From NCBI GenBank assembly GCA_030746295.1, contig JASLMY010000100.1, positions 1 to 16,788 of the forward strand: a stretch of DNA of 16,788 bases, written 5' to 3'. The notes beneath the pieces are model-generated. The model made no database searches. It was not told where the DNA came from and worked only from the letters and a program-made list of their open reading frames with translations. Source of the stretch: Alphaproteobacteria bacterium. GTDB taxonomy: Bacteria > Pseudomonadota > Alphaproteobacteria > GCA-2731375. Numbering within the stretch: position 1 is the stretch's first letter; every line of letters starts with the position of its first letter. A program made the position numbers and the translations under genes. Positions 6,107-13,081 of this stretch are shown here, piece by piece.

Positions 6107-6907
6107 ATGCGGCTCGAAGGCAAGGTAGCAATCATCGTCGGCGCCGGGCAGAGCCCCGGCGAGGGCGTCGGCAACGGCCGCGCCACCGCGGTCTTGTTTG
6201 CCCGCGAGGGCGCGCGCGTCCTGGCCGTCGACCGCGAGCTGGGGCTCGCCGAGGCGACCGTCGCCGTCATCGAAGCGGAGGGCGGCGTGGCCTCCGCGGC
6301 CGAAGCCGACGTCACCGACGAGGCGGCGATCGAAAAGGCGATCGCGGCCTGCATGACGCGCTACGGGCGGATCGACATCCTGCACAACAACGTCGGCATC
6401 TCGGTCGCCGGTGGCGATGCCCCGGCGGAGGCGATCACCGAGGCGGCCTTCGACCAGATCACGGCCGTCAACCTGCGCGGCATGGTGATCACCTGTAAGC
6501 ATGCGCTGCCGATCATGCGCGAGCAGCAGAGCGGCGCCATCGTCAACATCTCCTCCATGGCGGTCTCCACCACCTTCCCCAACGTCGCCTACAAGACCTC
6601 GAAGGCCGGCGTCGTCGCCTTCACCGAGCAGCTCGCCTATCAGAACGCCGAGCACGGCATCCGCGCCAACGTCATCCTGCCGGGCCTGATGGACACGCCC
6701 ATGGCGGTCGACACCCGGGCCCGCCTCTGGGACAAGCCGCGCGCCGAGATCGCGGCCGAGCGTGACGCCAAGGTGCCGCTCGGCGGCAAGATGGGGACCG
6801 GCTGGGACGTCGCCTACGCGGCGCTCTTCCTGGCCTCCGACGAGGCCAAGTTCATCACCGGCGTGGCGCTGCGCGTCGACGGCGGGGCCGGCGTCAAGAC
6901 CGGCTGA
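6107..6907 (+). CDS. Short-chain dehydrogenase/reductase (canonical active site, enlarged glycine loop)
   Basis: A cytoplasmic NAD(P)-dependent alcohol/ketone oxidoreductase of 266 residues. The catalytic tetrad is intact: Asn122 in AVNLRG, Ser149/150 in VNISS, and Tyr162 and Lys166 in YKTSK. NNVG (94-97) replaces the usual NNAG. The cofactor loop is longer than normal: VGAGQSPGEGVGNGRA (11-26) instead of TG-xxx-G-x-G, a form I recall from a distinct branch of SDRs in catabolic clusters. Asp42 (AVDRE) at the end of beta-2 favours NAD+ over NADP+. The start follows GGGAGG with good spacing and is 12 bp after the monooxygenase stop, so the two are almost certainly co-transcribed. It probably oxidises the monooxygenase product or a nearby alcohol intermediate. 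Confidence 0.93.
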   Translation: MRLEGKVAIIVGAGQSPGEGVGNGRATAVLFAREGARVLAVDRELGLAEATVAVIEAEGGVASAAEADVTDEAAIEKAIAACMTRYGRIDILHNNVGISVAGGDAPAEAITEAAFDQITAVNLRGMVITCKHALPIMREQQSGAIVNISSMAVSTTFPNVAYKTSKAGVVAFTEQLAYQNAEHGIRANVILPGLMDTPMAVDTRARLWDKPRAEIAAERDAKVPLGGKMGTGWDVAYAALFLASDEAKFITGVALRVDGGAGVKTG

Positions 6908-6929
6908 AGAGCGCGGGCCAAGGACGGGA

Positions 6930-8450
6930 ATGGCCTACGAGGACAAGATTGCCGAGCATCGCCGACGCCGAGATAAGGCACAGGCCATGGGCTCGCCCCG
7001 CAAGCTCGCCGAGAAGGCGGCAGCGGGCGAGCTCAACGCCCGCCAGCGCCTCGACCGCCTGGTCGAGCCCGAGAGTTTTCACGAGATCGGCCTCTTCGCC
7101 GCCTCGGCCCGGCCCGAGGACCGCGAGCGCACACCGACCGACGGCATGATCGTCGGCACCGGCCGGGTCGACGGCCGGTTGGTGGCGGTGGCGATCAGCG
7201 ACTTTTCCGTCGTCGGCTCGTCGACCGCGCCGACCAACAGCCGCAAGTTCTACCACGTCAACAAGCTGGCCCAGGAGCAGGGCCTGCCGCTCCTCATCCT
7301 GGGCGAATGCTCGGGCGCCCGCATGCCCGACATCATGGGCGCCGAGGGCATCGGCCAGACCGGCCTCGACTACATGCGCACGCGCGCCAACCCCTGGATC
7401 TCGGCGGTACTGGGGCAGAGCTATGGCGGCTCGACCTGGAAGGCGGCAATGTCGGACCTGGTGATCCAGCGCAAGGGCGCGATCATGGCGGTCTCCAGCG
7501 TCAAGGTGACCGAGGTCGCGATTTCGGAAGAGGTCGATCCGGAAGAGCTCGGCGGCTGGCACATGCGCTCGGCGGTCAGCGGCGAGACCGACCTGGTGGC
7601 GGAGGACGACGCGGACGCGATCGACCTCGTCAAGCGCTACCTCGGCTACCTGCCCGGCCACAATAGGGAGCGCCCGCCCCGGGCGGCGGTGCCGGCGGGC
7701 TCGGACGAGCAGGCCGACAGCCTTCTCGACCTCGTGCCCGAAGCCCGCTCCAAAGTCTACGACATGCGCAAGGTGATTGCGGCGATCGTCGACAAAGGCA
7801 GCTTCACGGCGGTCAAGGAGCGCTTTGCCAAGGTGGCGGTCACGGGCTTTGCCCGCATCGACGGTCACGTCGTCGGCATCCTCGCCTCCAACCCCTATTT
7901 CAAGGGCGGCGCGCTGGACCCGGATTCCTGCCGCAAGATGACGAGCTTCGTGGTCCTCTGCGATTCATTCAACATCCCCATGATCTTTTTCACCGACACG
8001 CCCGGCTTCCTGGTCGGCGTCGAGGGCGAGCGCCAGGGCCTGGCCGGCCGGATCATGAACTTCATCCAGGCGCTGGAGATGAGCACGGTGCCGAAGTTCG
8101 CCGTCATCCTGCGCAAGAGCTACGGCCAGGCCTATCTCAACATGGGCGGCAAGCACGACCAGCTGGCGGCTTGGTACACGGCGGACATCGGCTTCATGGA
8201 CCCCAACGTCGGCGTCAACGTGGTCCACGGCGTCCGCGTCGAAGACGAGCCCGAGCGCTTTGCCGAGCTGCGCGACGAGTTGGCCCGCAATACCACTGGC
8301 TACGACCTCGCCGCCGGCTTCTATGCCCAGAACGTGATCGACCCGCGGCAGACAAGGGACTATCTGAAGCATCTGCTGGCGGTCTACCAGCAGCGCCCCA
8401 CCGGCGGCATCGGCCGGCACCGGCTGCGCTACTGGCCGACCTCGATTTGA
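6930..8450 (+). CDS. Acyl-CoA carboxylase carboxyltransferase (beta) subunit, no biotin partner nearby
   Basis: The 506-residue protein has the double crotonase-type fold of propionyl-CoA/acetyl-CoA carboxylase beta subunits, which move CO2 between carboxybiotin and an acyl-CoA. N-half landmarks are GECSGARMPD (125-134) and GQSYGGSTWKAAMSD (162-176). C-half landmarks are GILASNPYFKGGALD (316-330), CDSFNIPMIFFTDTPGFLVG (344-363) and VPKFAVILRKSYGQAY (387-402). Several positions differ from PccB: DSGGAR reads ECSGAR, YGGAY reads YGQAY, and the end is RYWPTSI rather than the usual KHGNIPL. No biotin carboxylase or biotin carrier gene is in the window, so the partner is elsewhere or the protein works differently, for instance as a decarboxylase-type unit. 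The ATG at 6930 is chosen because the preceding in-frame stretch overlaps the SDR gene. It lies 22 bp from its neighbour. Confidence 0.9.
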   Translation: MAYEDKIAEHRRRRDKAQAMGSPRKLAEKAAAGELNARQRLDRLVEPESFHEIGLFAASARPEDRERTPTDGMIVGTGRVDGRLVAVAISDFSVVGSSTAPTNSRKFYHVNKLAQEQGLPLLILGECSGARMPDIMGAEGIGQTGLDYMRTRANPWISAVLGQSYGGSTWKAAMSDLVIQRKGAIMAVSSVKVTEVAISEEVDPEELGGWHMRSAVSGETDLVAEDDADAIDLVKRYLGYLPGHNRERPPRAAVPAGSDEQADSLLDLVPEARSKVYDMRKVIAAIVDKGSFTAVKERFAKVAVTGFARIDGHVVGILASNPYFKGGALDPDSCRKMTSFVVLCDSFNIPMIFFTDTPGFLVGVEGERQGLAGRIMNFIQALEMSTVPKFAVILRKSYGQAYLNMGGKHDQLAAWYTADIGFMDPNVGVNVVHGVRVEDEPERFAELRDELARNTTGYDLAAGFYAQNVIDPRQTRDYLKHLLAVYQQRPTGGIGRHRLRYWPTSI

Positions 8451-8476
8451 AAATCCCAACCTGAGAGCGACATGAA

Positions 8477-9682
8477 ATGAGCAAGGCCTTCGAGAATGTG
8501 CGGGTGATCGACTTCAGCCAGGTCCTGGCCGGCCCTTATGCCACGGCGCAGCTGGCGCTGCTGGGCGCCGACGTCATCAAGATCGAGCAGCCGGGCAATG
8601 GAGATATGATGCGCCGCCTGACGACGGACGGCGAATGGGCCGGGCGCGGCCTGGCGCCGGCCTTCCTCGGCGCCAACCAGGGCAAGCGGGCGATCACCCT
8701 CGACTTGAAGCACGAGCGGGCCCGCGAAATCGTTGGCCGCCTGGCCGAGAGCGCCGACGTGGTGGTCGAGAACTTCCGCCCCGGCGTCATGAAGCGCCTC
8801 GGTTTCGACTACGAGACAATTCGAGAGATCCGACCCGACATCGTCTACTGCTCAGTCTCCGGCTACGGCCAGGAGGGCCCGAAGGCGGGCCTGCCGGCCT
8901 ATGACGGCGCCGTGCAGGCCTCGTCCGGGATCATGTCGGTGACCGGTCACCCAGAGTCAGGACCGGTCCGGGTCGGCTTCATGGTCGTCGACATGTCGAC
9001 CGCCCTCCACGCCGCCTTCGCCATCGCCAGCGCCCTCTATCGCCGCCAGGTGACGGGCGAGGGCCAGTATCTCGACGTCGCCATGAACGACACCGCGATC
9101 CAGATGATGAACCCGCTCGTCAGCCGCTACCTGGTCGACGGCGAGGTGCCGGGCCTGGTCGGCAACCGCACGCAGGCCAAGCAGGGCACCGCCGACACCT
9201 GGCCGACCCGGGACGGCCACATCGCCATAGCGGTGATCACCGACCGCATGGTGCAAGGCCTCTGCCGGGCGTTGGAGCGACCGGACTGGGCCGAGACGGA
9301 GCGTTTCGGAAGCGTCGAGGGTCGGATCGCACACGCCGATGCTATAAACGGCGAGATTGCCGAGGTGCTGGCAGGCGGGACCACCGATACCTGGCTCGAG
9401 CGTCTGGGGGCGGAAGGCGTGCCGGCCTCGCCGGTGCACGACGTGCCGACGACGCTCGCCGACCCGCAGCTCGACCATCGCGACGTGCTGATGCGCTTCG
9501 AGGTGCCGGACTCGGCTGCCGGCGAGATCACGTTGCCGGGCGTCGGCTTCACCGCCTCGCCGGGTGCGCCGGCGGCCGAACGCCTGGCCCCGACGCTGGG
9601 CCAGCATACGGATGAGGTCCTGGCCGAGCTCGGCTACGACGCCGCCGAGATCCAGGTGCTGCGCGACGGCGGCGTGATCTGA
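8477..9682 (+). CDS. Class III (CaiB/BaiF family) acyl-CoA transferase, copy 2
   Basis: A 401-residue class III CoA-transferase, the paralogue of the gene at 189-1394. It has VRVIDFSQVLAGP (8-20), KIEQP (35-39), SVSGYGQ (126-132), AYDGAVQ (141-147) and the likely catalytic Asp172 in VVDMSTAL. A 26-bp stretch near the 5' end, beginning GTGCGGGTGATCGACTTCAG, is identical in both genes. It lies 26 bp downstream of the carboxyltransferase gene and 3 bp before the hydrolase, so it belongs to the operon. It would activate a pathway carboxylic acid to its CoA ester, which the carboxyltransferase could then use. The earlier ATG at 8472 is followed by a stop after two codons, so 8477 is the start; the ribosome binding site (GAGAG at 8463) is weak and far. 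Confidence 0.94.
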   Translation: MSKAFENVRVIDFSQVLAGPYATAQLALLGADVIKIEQPGNGDMMRRLTTDGEWAGRGLAPAFLGANQGKRAITLDLKHERAREIVGRLAESADVVVENFRPGVMKRLGFDYETIREIRPDIVYCSVSGYGQEGPKAGLPAYDGAVQASSGIMSVTGHPESGPVRVGFMVVDMSTALHAAFAIASALYRRQVTGEGQYLDVAMNDTAIQMMNPLVSRYLVDGEVPGLVGNRTQAKQGTADTWPTRDGHIAIAVITDRMVQGLCRALERPDWAETERFGSVEGRIAHADAINGEIAEVLAGGTTDTWLERLGAEGVPASPVHDVPTTLADPQLDHRDVLMRFEVPDSAAGEITLPGVGFTASPGAPAAERLAPTLGQHTDEVLAELGYDAAEIQVLRDGGVI

Positions 9683-9685
9683 GCG

Positions 9686-10630
9686 ATGCCGACGGCACCG
9701 GAAGACATTACAGACGACGAACGGCTTCGGGTCCGGGCGCCGGCACCGGATTGGTTTCGCTGGGCGATCGCCAAGCCGCTCCAATCCCGGCGCGTCGCCG
9801 TCGAGGGCTGCCCGATCCACTACCTCTTCTGGGAAGCCGACGAACCGGCGGCGCGGCAGCCGGGCATCCTCTTCGTCCATGGCGGCGGCGCGCATGCCAA
9901 CTGGTGGCGCTTCATCGCTCCCTTCTTCACCCGCGACTGCCGGGTCGCGGCGATGGACCTGTCGGGCATGGGCGACAGCGGCACGCGCGAGGCCTACGAC
10001 GCCGGCCTGCGGGCGCTGGAGCTGCGCGGCGTCCTGGCAGACGCCGGGCTGGGGCGGAAGCCCTTCGTCGTCGGCCATTCCTTCGGCGGCTACATGACGA
10101 TGCGTTTCGGCGCCAGTTACGGCGAGGAGATCGGCGGCGCCGTGATCGTCGATTCACCGATCCGGACGCCCGAGGCGGCGGCCGAGCACCGTCGCCGGCT
10201 GCCGCCGATGGACCGCAAGAACCACTACCCCACCTTCGAGGAAGCGCTCGCCCGCTTTCGCCTGCGCCCGGCGCAAGCGTGCGAGAACGACTTCATCGTC
10301 GAGCATATCGCGCGCCATTCCCTGGTCGAGGCCACCGAGGGCTGGACCTGGAAGTTCCACCCCCAGGCGATGGGGCGGCGCCGCTTCGGCGAGCCCTTCC
10401 ACGAGCACCTGCAGGCCCTGAAGTGCCGCGCCGCCCTCGTCTTCGGCGAGAAGAGCGCCCTCGTCAGCCGCGAGCGGGCCGCCTACATGTCCGAGCTGAT
10501 GGGGCCGGCGGCACCGATCGTCGAGATCCCCGAGGCCCGGCATCACGTCATGCTGGACCAGCCCTTGGCCTTCGTCGCCGCGCTCCGCGCCCTCCTCGAC
10601 GGCTGGCGCCGCACCGATGCCCAGAGCTAA
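9686..10630 (+). CDS. Alpha/beta-fold hydrolase
   Basis: A 314-residue cytoplasmic serine hydrolase with no signal peptide. The oxyanion-hole segment is FVHGGGAHANWW (63-74), the nucleophile elbow is GHSFGG (130-135, Ser132), and the catalytic His is likely His287 in ARHHVMLDQP (284-293). The acid after strand 6 is not obvious: GEKSALVS (254-261) lacks the usual Asp, leaving Glu255 or another residue. DLSGMGDSG (91-99) is typical of the epoxide hydrolase/haloperoxidase/lactonase-like group, and a cap domain would cover about 160-245. The start lies 3 bp after the CoA-transferase stop, indicating translational coupling. It is the last gene of the rightward block, and its stop codon overlaps that of the convergent cytochrome gene. 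An ester or lactone substrate is plausible but not shown. Confidence 0.9.
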   Translation: MPTAPEDITDDERLRVRAPAPDWFRWAIAKPLQSRRVAVEGCPIHYLFWEADEPAARQPGILFVHGGGAHANWWRFIAPFFTRDCRVAAMDLSGMGDSGTREAYDAGLRALELRGVLADAGLGRKPFVVGHSFGGYMTMRFGASYGEEIGGAVIVDSPIRTPEAAAEHRRRLPPMDRKNHYPTFEEALARFRLRPAQACENDFIVEHIARHSLVEATEGWTWKFHPQAMGRRRFGEPFHEHLQALKCRAALVFGEKSALVSRERAAYMSELMGPAAPIVEIPEARHHVMLDQPLAFVAALRALLDGWRRTDAQS

Positions 10631-11508
10631 CGCCCCACCTTGTTGCGGATCGGCGGCAGCGATTTGATGTAGACGGCGATGGCCGCCAGGTCGGCCGGGC
10701 TCAGATGGGCGAGGCCGTCCTCGATCGCCTCGGCCATGGTGCCCTGGACGTCGTCGTAATCGGGCTTTATGCCCTCGCTCAGCAGGGTCACGATCTCGTC
10801 CTCGTTCCAGTCGCCGATGCCGGTCTCGGCGTCGGGCGTGATGTTGGCCGCGATCTCGCCTTCCGGGCCGTCCTCGGTGCCGGCCATCCACATCTCGCGG
10901 TCCAGCGCCCCGGCGAGGTTCCTCGGGCTGTGGCACTCGGCACAATGGGCCAGCGCCTCGACCAGATAGGCGCCGCGGTTCCAGGTCTTGTCCCGCTTCG
11001 CATCGGCGCGCCAGCGGCCGGGCTCGAAATAGAGCCACTTCCAGGGCCCCATCGTCCAGCGCCAGTCGAAGGGCGGCCAGACGTCGTGCGCGCGGTTCTG
11101 GCGGCTGACCGGCTTTAGCGAAAACAAGTAAGCCTTGATGGCGAGCGCGTCGGCGTCCCGCATCCGGGTGTAGGTCGTATAGGGAAAGACCGGCAGGTAG
11201 TGGCTGCCGTCGGGACGAAGGCCCTGGCGCAGGGCATTTAGGAAGTCCTGGTCCGACCAGCCGCCGATGCCGGTTTCCTTATCGGGCGTGATGTTGGGCG
11301 TGTAATAGATGCCGAAGGGGGTCTTCAGCGCCCGGCCGCCGGCGAAGGCCGGCCCCTTGCCCTTGGCATCGGTATGACAGCCGACGCAGCCCGCGGCCCG
11401 CACCAGATAAGCGCCGCGGGTGACCGCGTCCTCCGCGGCTTCGGCCCGGACCGCCATGGCCAAGACGACGACGACCGCGGCCCGGCGGAGATACCGGGCC
11501 GCGCCCAA
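10627..11508 (-). CDS. Exported di-heme cytochrome c (alcohol/gluconate dehydrogenase cytochrome-like)
   Basis: A periplasmic electron-transfer protein of 293 residues. A signal peptide is clear: RYLRR, a hydrophobic AAVVVVLAMAV, then cleavage near AEA-A (residue 24). Two c-type heme sites follow, CVGCH (41-45) and CAECH (189-193). Each domain also carries an NITPD-x-ETGIG-x-W repeat (72-84 and 222-234), so the protein is an internal duplication. Met116 and Met258 are candidate sixth ligands. This resembles two of the three heme domains of dehydrogenase cytochrome subunits. No dehydrogenase large subunit is adjacent. No ATG fits the signal peptide; the best start is a TTG at 11508, with a weak ribosome site, 36 bp after the cytochrome c' stop. 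An upstream CTG (11535) is the other choice. Its stop overlaps the convergent hydrolase stop. Confidence 0.88.
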   Translation of the reverse strand: MGAARYLRRAAVVVVLAMAVRAEAAEDAVTRGAYLVRAAGCVGCHTDAKGKGPAFAGGRALKTPFGIYYTPNITPDKETGIGGWSDQDFLNALRQGLRPDGSHYLPVFPYTTYTRMRDADALAIKAYLFSLKPVSRQNRAHDVWPPFDWRWTMGPWKWLYFEPGRWRADAKRDKTWNRGAYLVEALAHCAECHSPRNLAGALDREMWMAGTEDGPEGEIAANITPDAETGIGDWNEDEIVTLLSEGIKPDYDDVQGTMAEAIEDGLAHLSPADLAAIAVYIKSLPPIRNKVGR

Positions 11509-11544
11509 GGCTCGGGCTGCCGTCGCGTGGGCCAGACTGATCGG

Positions 11545-11994
11545 CTACTTCTTCTTCGGCTTGCGATAGGGCTTGTGGCAACCGCCGCAGGTTTTGCCGA
11601 CGGCGCCGACGGCGGCGCCGATCTTGGCCTGATCGCCCGATTTCGCCGCCACGACCAGGCCGGGCGTCGCCGCCTCGAAGGCCGCTGCGGCCTTCTGGAA
11701 GCCGGCCCAATCGGACCAGATCTCGGGCTTGGCCCGGCTCTTGGAGTCGGCCGAGCCCTCGGGGAAGTGCGTCAGGATTCCCTTCGAGAGCTGCACCATC
11801 GCCTCGGCGTTGCCGACCAGCGCCATCGTATAAGGTGCCTTGCCCTTGGCCACCGCGCCCAACGGCTTGAAGTTCTGCACGATCAGCTTCATCGTCTTGA
11901 TGCGGTTTTCCTGCACCGACTCCGCCATGGCCCCCGTGGCGAAGGTTGTGATCGCGAGCACCGCGACCGCCAATAAGCTGAAGAACTTAGTCAT
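11545..11994 (-). CDS. Cytochrome c' (class II cytochrome c), periplasmic
   Basis: Cytochromes c' are four-helix-bundle heme proteins of the periplasm that bind NO and are linked to nitrosative stress or denitrification; their exact role is often unclear. The 149-residue precursor has a signal peptide (1-24, cleavage after GAMA). It carries a single heme motif CGGCH at 136-140, close to the C-terminus, followed by KPYRKPKKK, the diagnostic class II layout. The mature length of about 125 is normal. An N-terminal RIKTMK segment (31-36) sits where the distal-pocket residue of the family lies. The ATG at 11994 is preceded by AGGGGGACAGGA. It starts 13 bp after the stop of the small periplasmic protein gene and is followed by the di-heme cytochrome in the same frame, so the three form one transcription unit. 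Confidence 0.92.
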   Translation of the reverse strand: MTKFFSLLAVAVLAITTFATGAMAESVQENRIKTMKLIVQNFKPLGAVAKGKAPYTMALVGNAEAMVQLSKGILTHFPEGSADSKSRAKPEIWSDWAGFQKAAAAFEAATPGLVVAAKSGDQAKIGAAVGAVGKTCGGCHKPYRKPKKK

Positions 11995-12007
11995 CCGTCC
12001 TGTCCCC

Positions 12008-12394
12008 CTATTGCGGCAAGTCGACTTGGCGTTCCTTGCCGCCGTATTTGTGCACCAGATCGTGAGCCCGAATTGTAACGGCTCCGATTCCGGCCGGCAC
12101 CCGGACGCCAGATAACGATCTCGTGAACGGCTGCTCGTGGTCGTGGGGGTGCAAGAGCTCGCGCGTGCCCAGCACCTTGCCGTCGGGGGCGACGACGTCC
12201 CATTTGTTGGCGTAATGCTCCCAGCCTTTGTCGCCATGGCGGACGGTGACGTCGAAGCGGTATATACGCTCACCGTTCTTCGTCACCTTGACGGCGACGA
12301 CATCGGCCTCGCCCGCTTGGGCACCGGCAACGACGAGCATGGACAGGATCGAGACGGCAAGGGCGCGGCTGAGCGCGGAAAGAGGCAGGGTCAT
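12008..12394 (-). CDS. Small exported protein of unknown function, histidine-containing
   Basis: I recognise this only as a conserved hypothetical protein seen in proteobacteria. The 128-residue product has a signal peptide (1-27, hydrophobic core near AVSILSMLVVAG, cleavage after AGAQA). The mature part of about 100 residues is predicted mostly beta: alternating VVAVKVTKNGERIYRFDVTV, a WDVVAPDGKVLGTREL stretch, HPHDHEQPFTRS, and GVRVPAGIGAVTIRAHD. Seven or so histidines, including the HPHDH cluster, could bind a metal or heme. It leads the three-gene exported-cytochrome unit, so a periplasmic role beside cytochrome c' is plausible. The ATG at 12394 has a GAGGA ribosome site 10 nt upstream, and its codon overlaps the start codon of the LOG gene on the opposite strand. 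Confidence 0.82.
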   Translation of the reverse strand: MTLPLSALSRALAVSILSMLVVAGAQAGEADVVAVKVTKNGERIYRFDVTVRHGDKGWEHYANKWDVVAPDGKVLGTRELLHPHDHEQPFTRSLSGVRVPAGIGAVTIRAHDLVHKYGGKERQVDLPQ

Positions 12395-12409
12395 GGCGAA
12401 GGTTTCCTC
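12379..12409. promoter_or_regulatory. Overlapping divergent start codons with mutually embedded ribosome binding sites
   Basis: The palindrome CATG at 12392-12395 provides both start codons: ATG at 12393-12395 on the plus strand (LOG) and ATG as the complement of 12392-12394 on the minus strand. The plus-strand AAAGAGG (12379-12385) lies inside the minus gene, and the minus-strand GAGGA (complement of 12405-12409) lies inside the LOG gene. There is no intergenic space, so each promoter must lie within the other gene. Confidence 0.75.
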
Positions 12410-12977
12410 GGTTTGCGTCTATTGTGGGTCACGCCCGGGCGGCCGCCAAGCCTACGCCCAGGCCGCTCGCGAGCTCGGCCAGCGGTTGGCGAGAGAGCGG
12501 ATCCGGCTGGTCTACGGCGGCGGCCATGTGGGCCTCATGGGCATTGTCGCGGATGCCGCCCTGGCGGCGGGCGGCGAGGTCGTCGGCATCATACCGGAAC
12601 ACCTGAACGAAGCCGAGATCGCCCATGGCGGCCTCACTCGGCTGGTCGTCGTCGAGAACATGCACTTGCGCAAGCAAATGATGTTCGAGCTGTCGGAGGC
12701 GTTCGTCGTCCTGCCGGGCGGCCTCGGCACCCTCGAAGAAGCGTTCGAGATCATCACCTGGCGGCAGCTCAACTTGCACGACAAGCCGGTCTTCCTGGTC
12801 GACGTCGAGGGCTATTGGCAGCCCCTCCTCGGCCTCATCGACCACACGATCGCCGACGGCTTCGCCAGCGCCGCCAGCCGCCGCCTCTACCGCGCCGTCG
12901 CCGGCGTCGAGGCCCTGTTCGAGGCCCTGGAAACCGTCGGCGAGCCCGGCCTGGCGGCGCGGCCGGAGCGGCTTTAG
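12393..12977 (+). CDS. LOG-family protein (cytokinin riboside 5'-monophosphate phosphoribohydrolase type)
   Basis: LOG-family enzymes remove ribose 5-phosphate from nucleoside monophosphates such as AMP or cytokinin nucleotides; in non-plant-associated bacteria the natural role is uncertain. The 194-residue product has the standard short-LOG length. It begins with SVCVYCGSRPG (6-16), has YGGGHVGLMG (41-50), and carries the defining catalytic motif PGGLGTLEE (108-116) with the paired MHLRKQMM segment (90-97, Arg93). The ATG at 12393 gives the normal family N-terminus and follows AAAGAGG by 7 nt. The gene is divergent from the exported-cytochrome unit, with overlapping start codons, and is followed after 104 bp by icd. 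It looks like a housekeeping gene. The family call is strong; the substrate is not determined. Confidence 0.93.
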   Translation: MAKVSSVCVYCGSRPGGRQAYAQAARELGQRLARERIRLVYGGGHVGLMGIVADAALAAGGEVVGIIPEHLNEAEIAHGGLTRLVVVENMHLRKQMMFELSEAFVVLPGGLGTLEEAFEIITWRQLNLHDKPVFLVDVEGYWQPLLGLIDHTIADGFASAASRRLYRAVAGVEALFEALETVGEPGLAARPERL

Positions 12978-13010
12978 CCGGCCTCTTCGGACCGACCGTC
13001 GCCGGCCTTT
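12977..13010 (+). terminator. Weak terminator-like stem after the LOG gene
   Basis: GCCGGC at 12977-12982 can pair with GCCGGC at 13001-13006, which is followed by CTTT. The loop is long (18 nt) and the T-run is only three bases, so termination is uncertain. Confidence 0.22.
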
Positions 13011-13036
13011 GCAGGCGGCGGAGCGGGTGTTATGTT
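13009..13036 (+). promoter_or_regulatory. Candidate icd promoter with extended -10
   Basis: TTGCAG (13009-13014), 16 nt, then TATGTT (13031-13036), with TGT just before it making an extended -10 box. This predicts a start near 13043, about 40 nt ahead of the icd ATG. Confidence 0.45.
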
Positions 13037-13081
13037 GCGCCCGCCTTCCGGCCCCCATTCCGCATTTGACAGAGAGAGACG

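Noticed and set aside
4712..6655. Long minus-strand open frame (647 codons) across the monooxygenase and second SDR
   Set aside because: Antisense shadow of two genes with clear family motifs; its composition is the same Val/Asp/Gly/Leu-rich shadow pattern.
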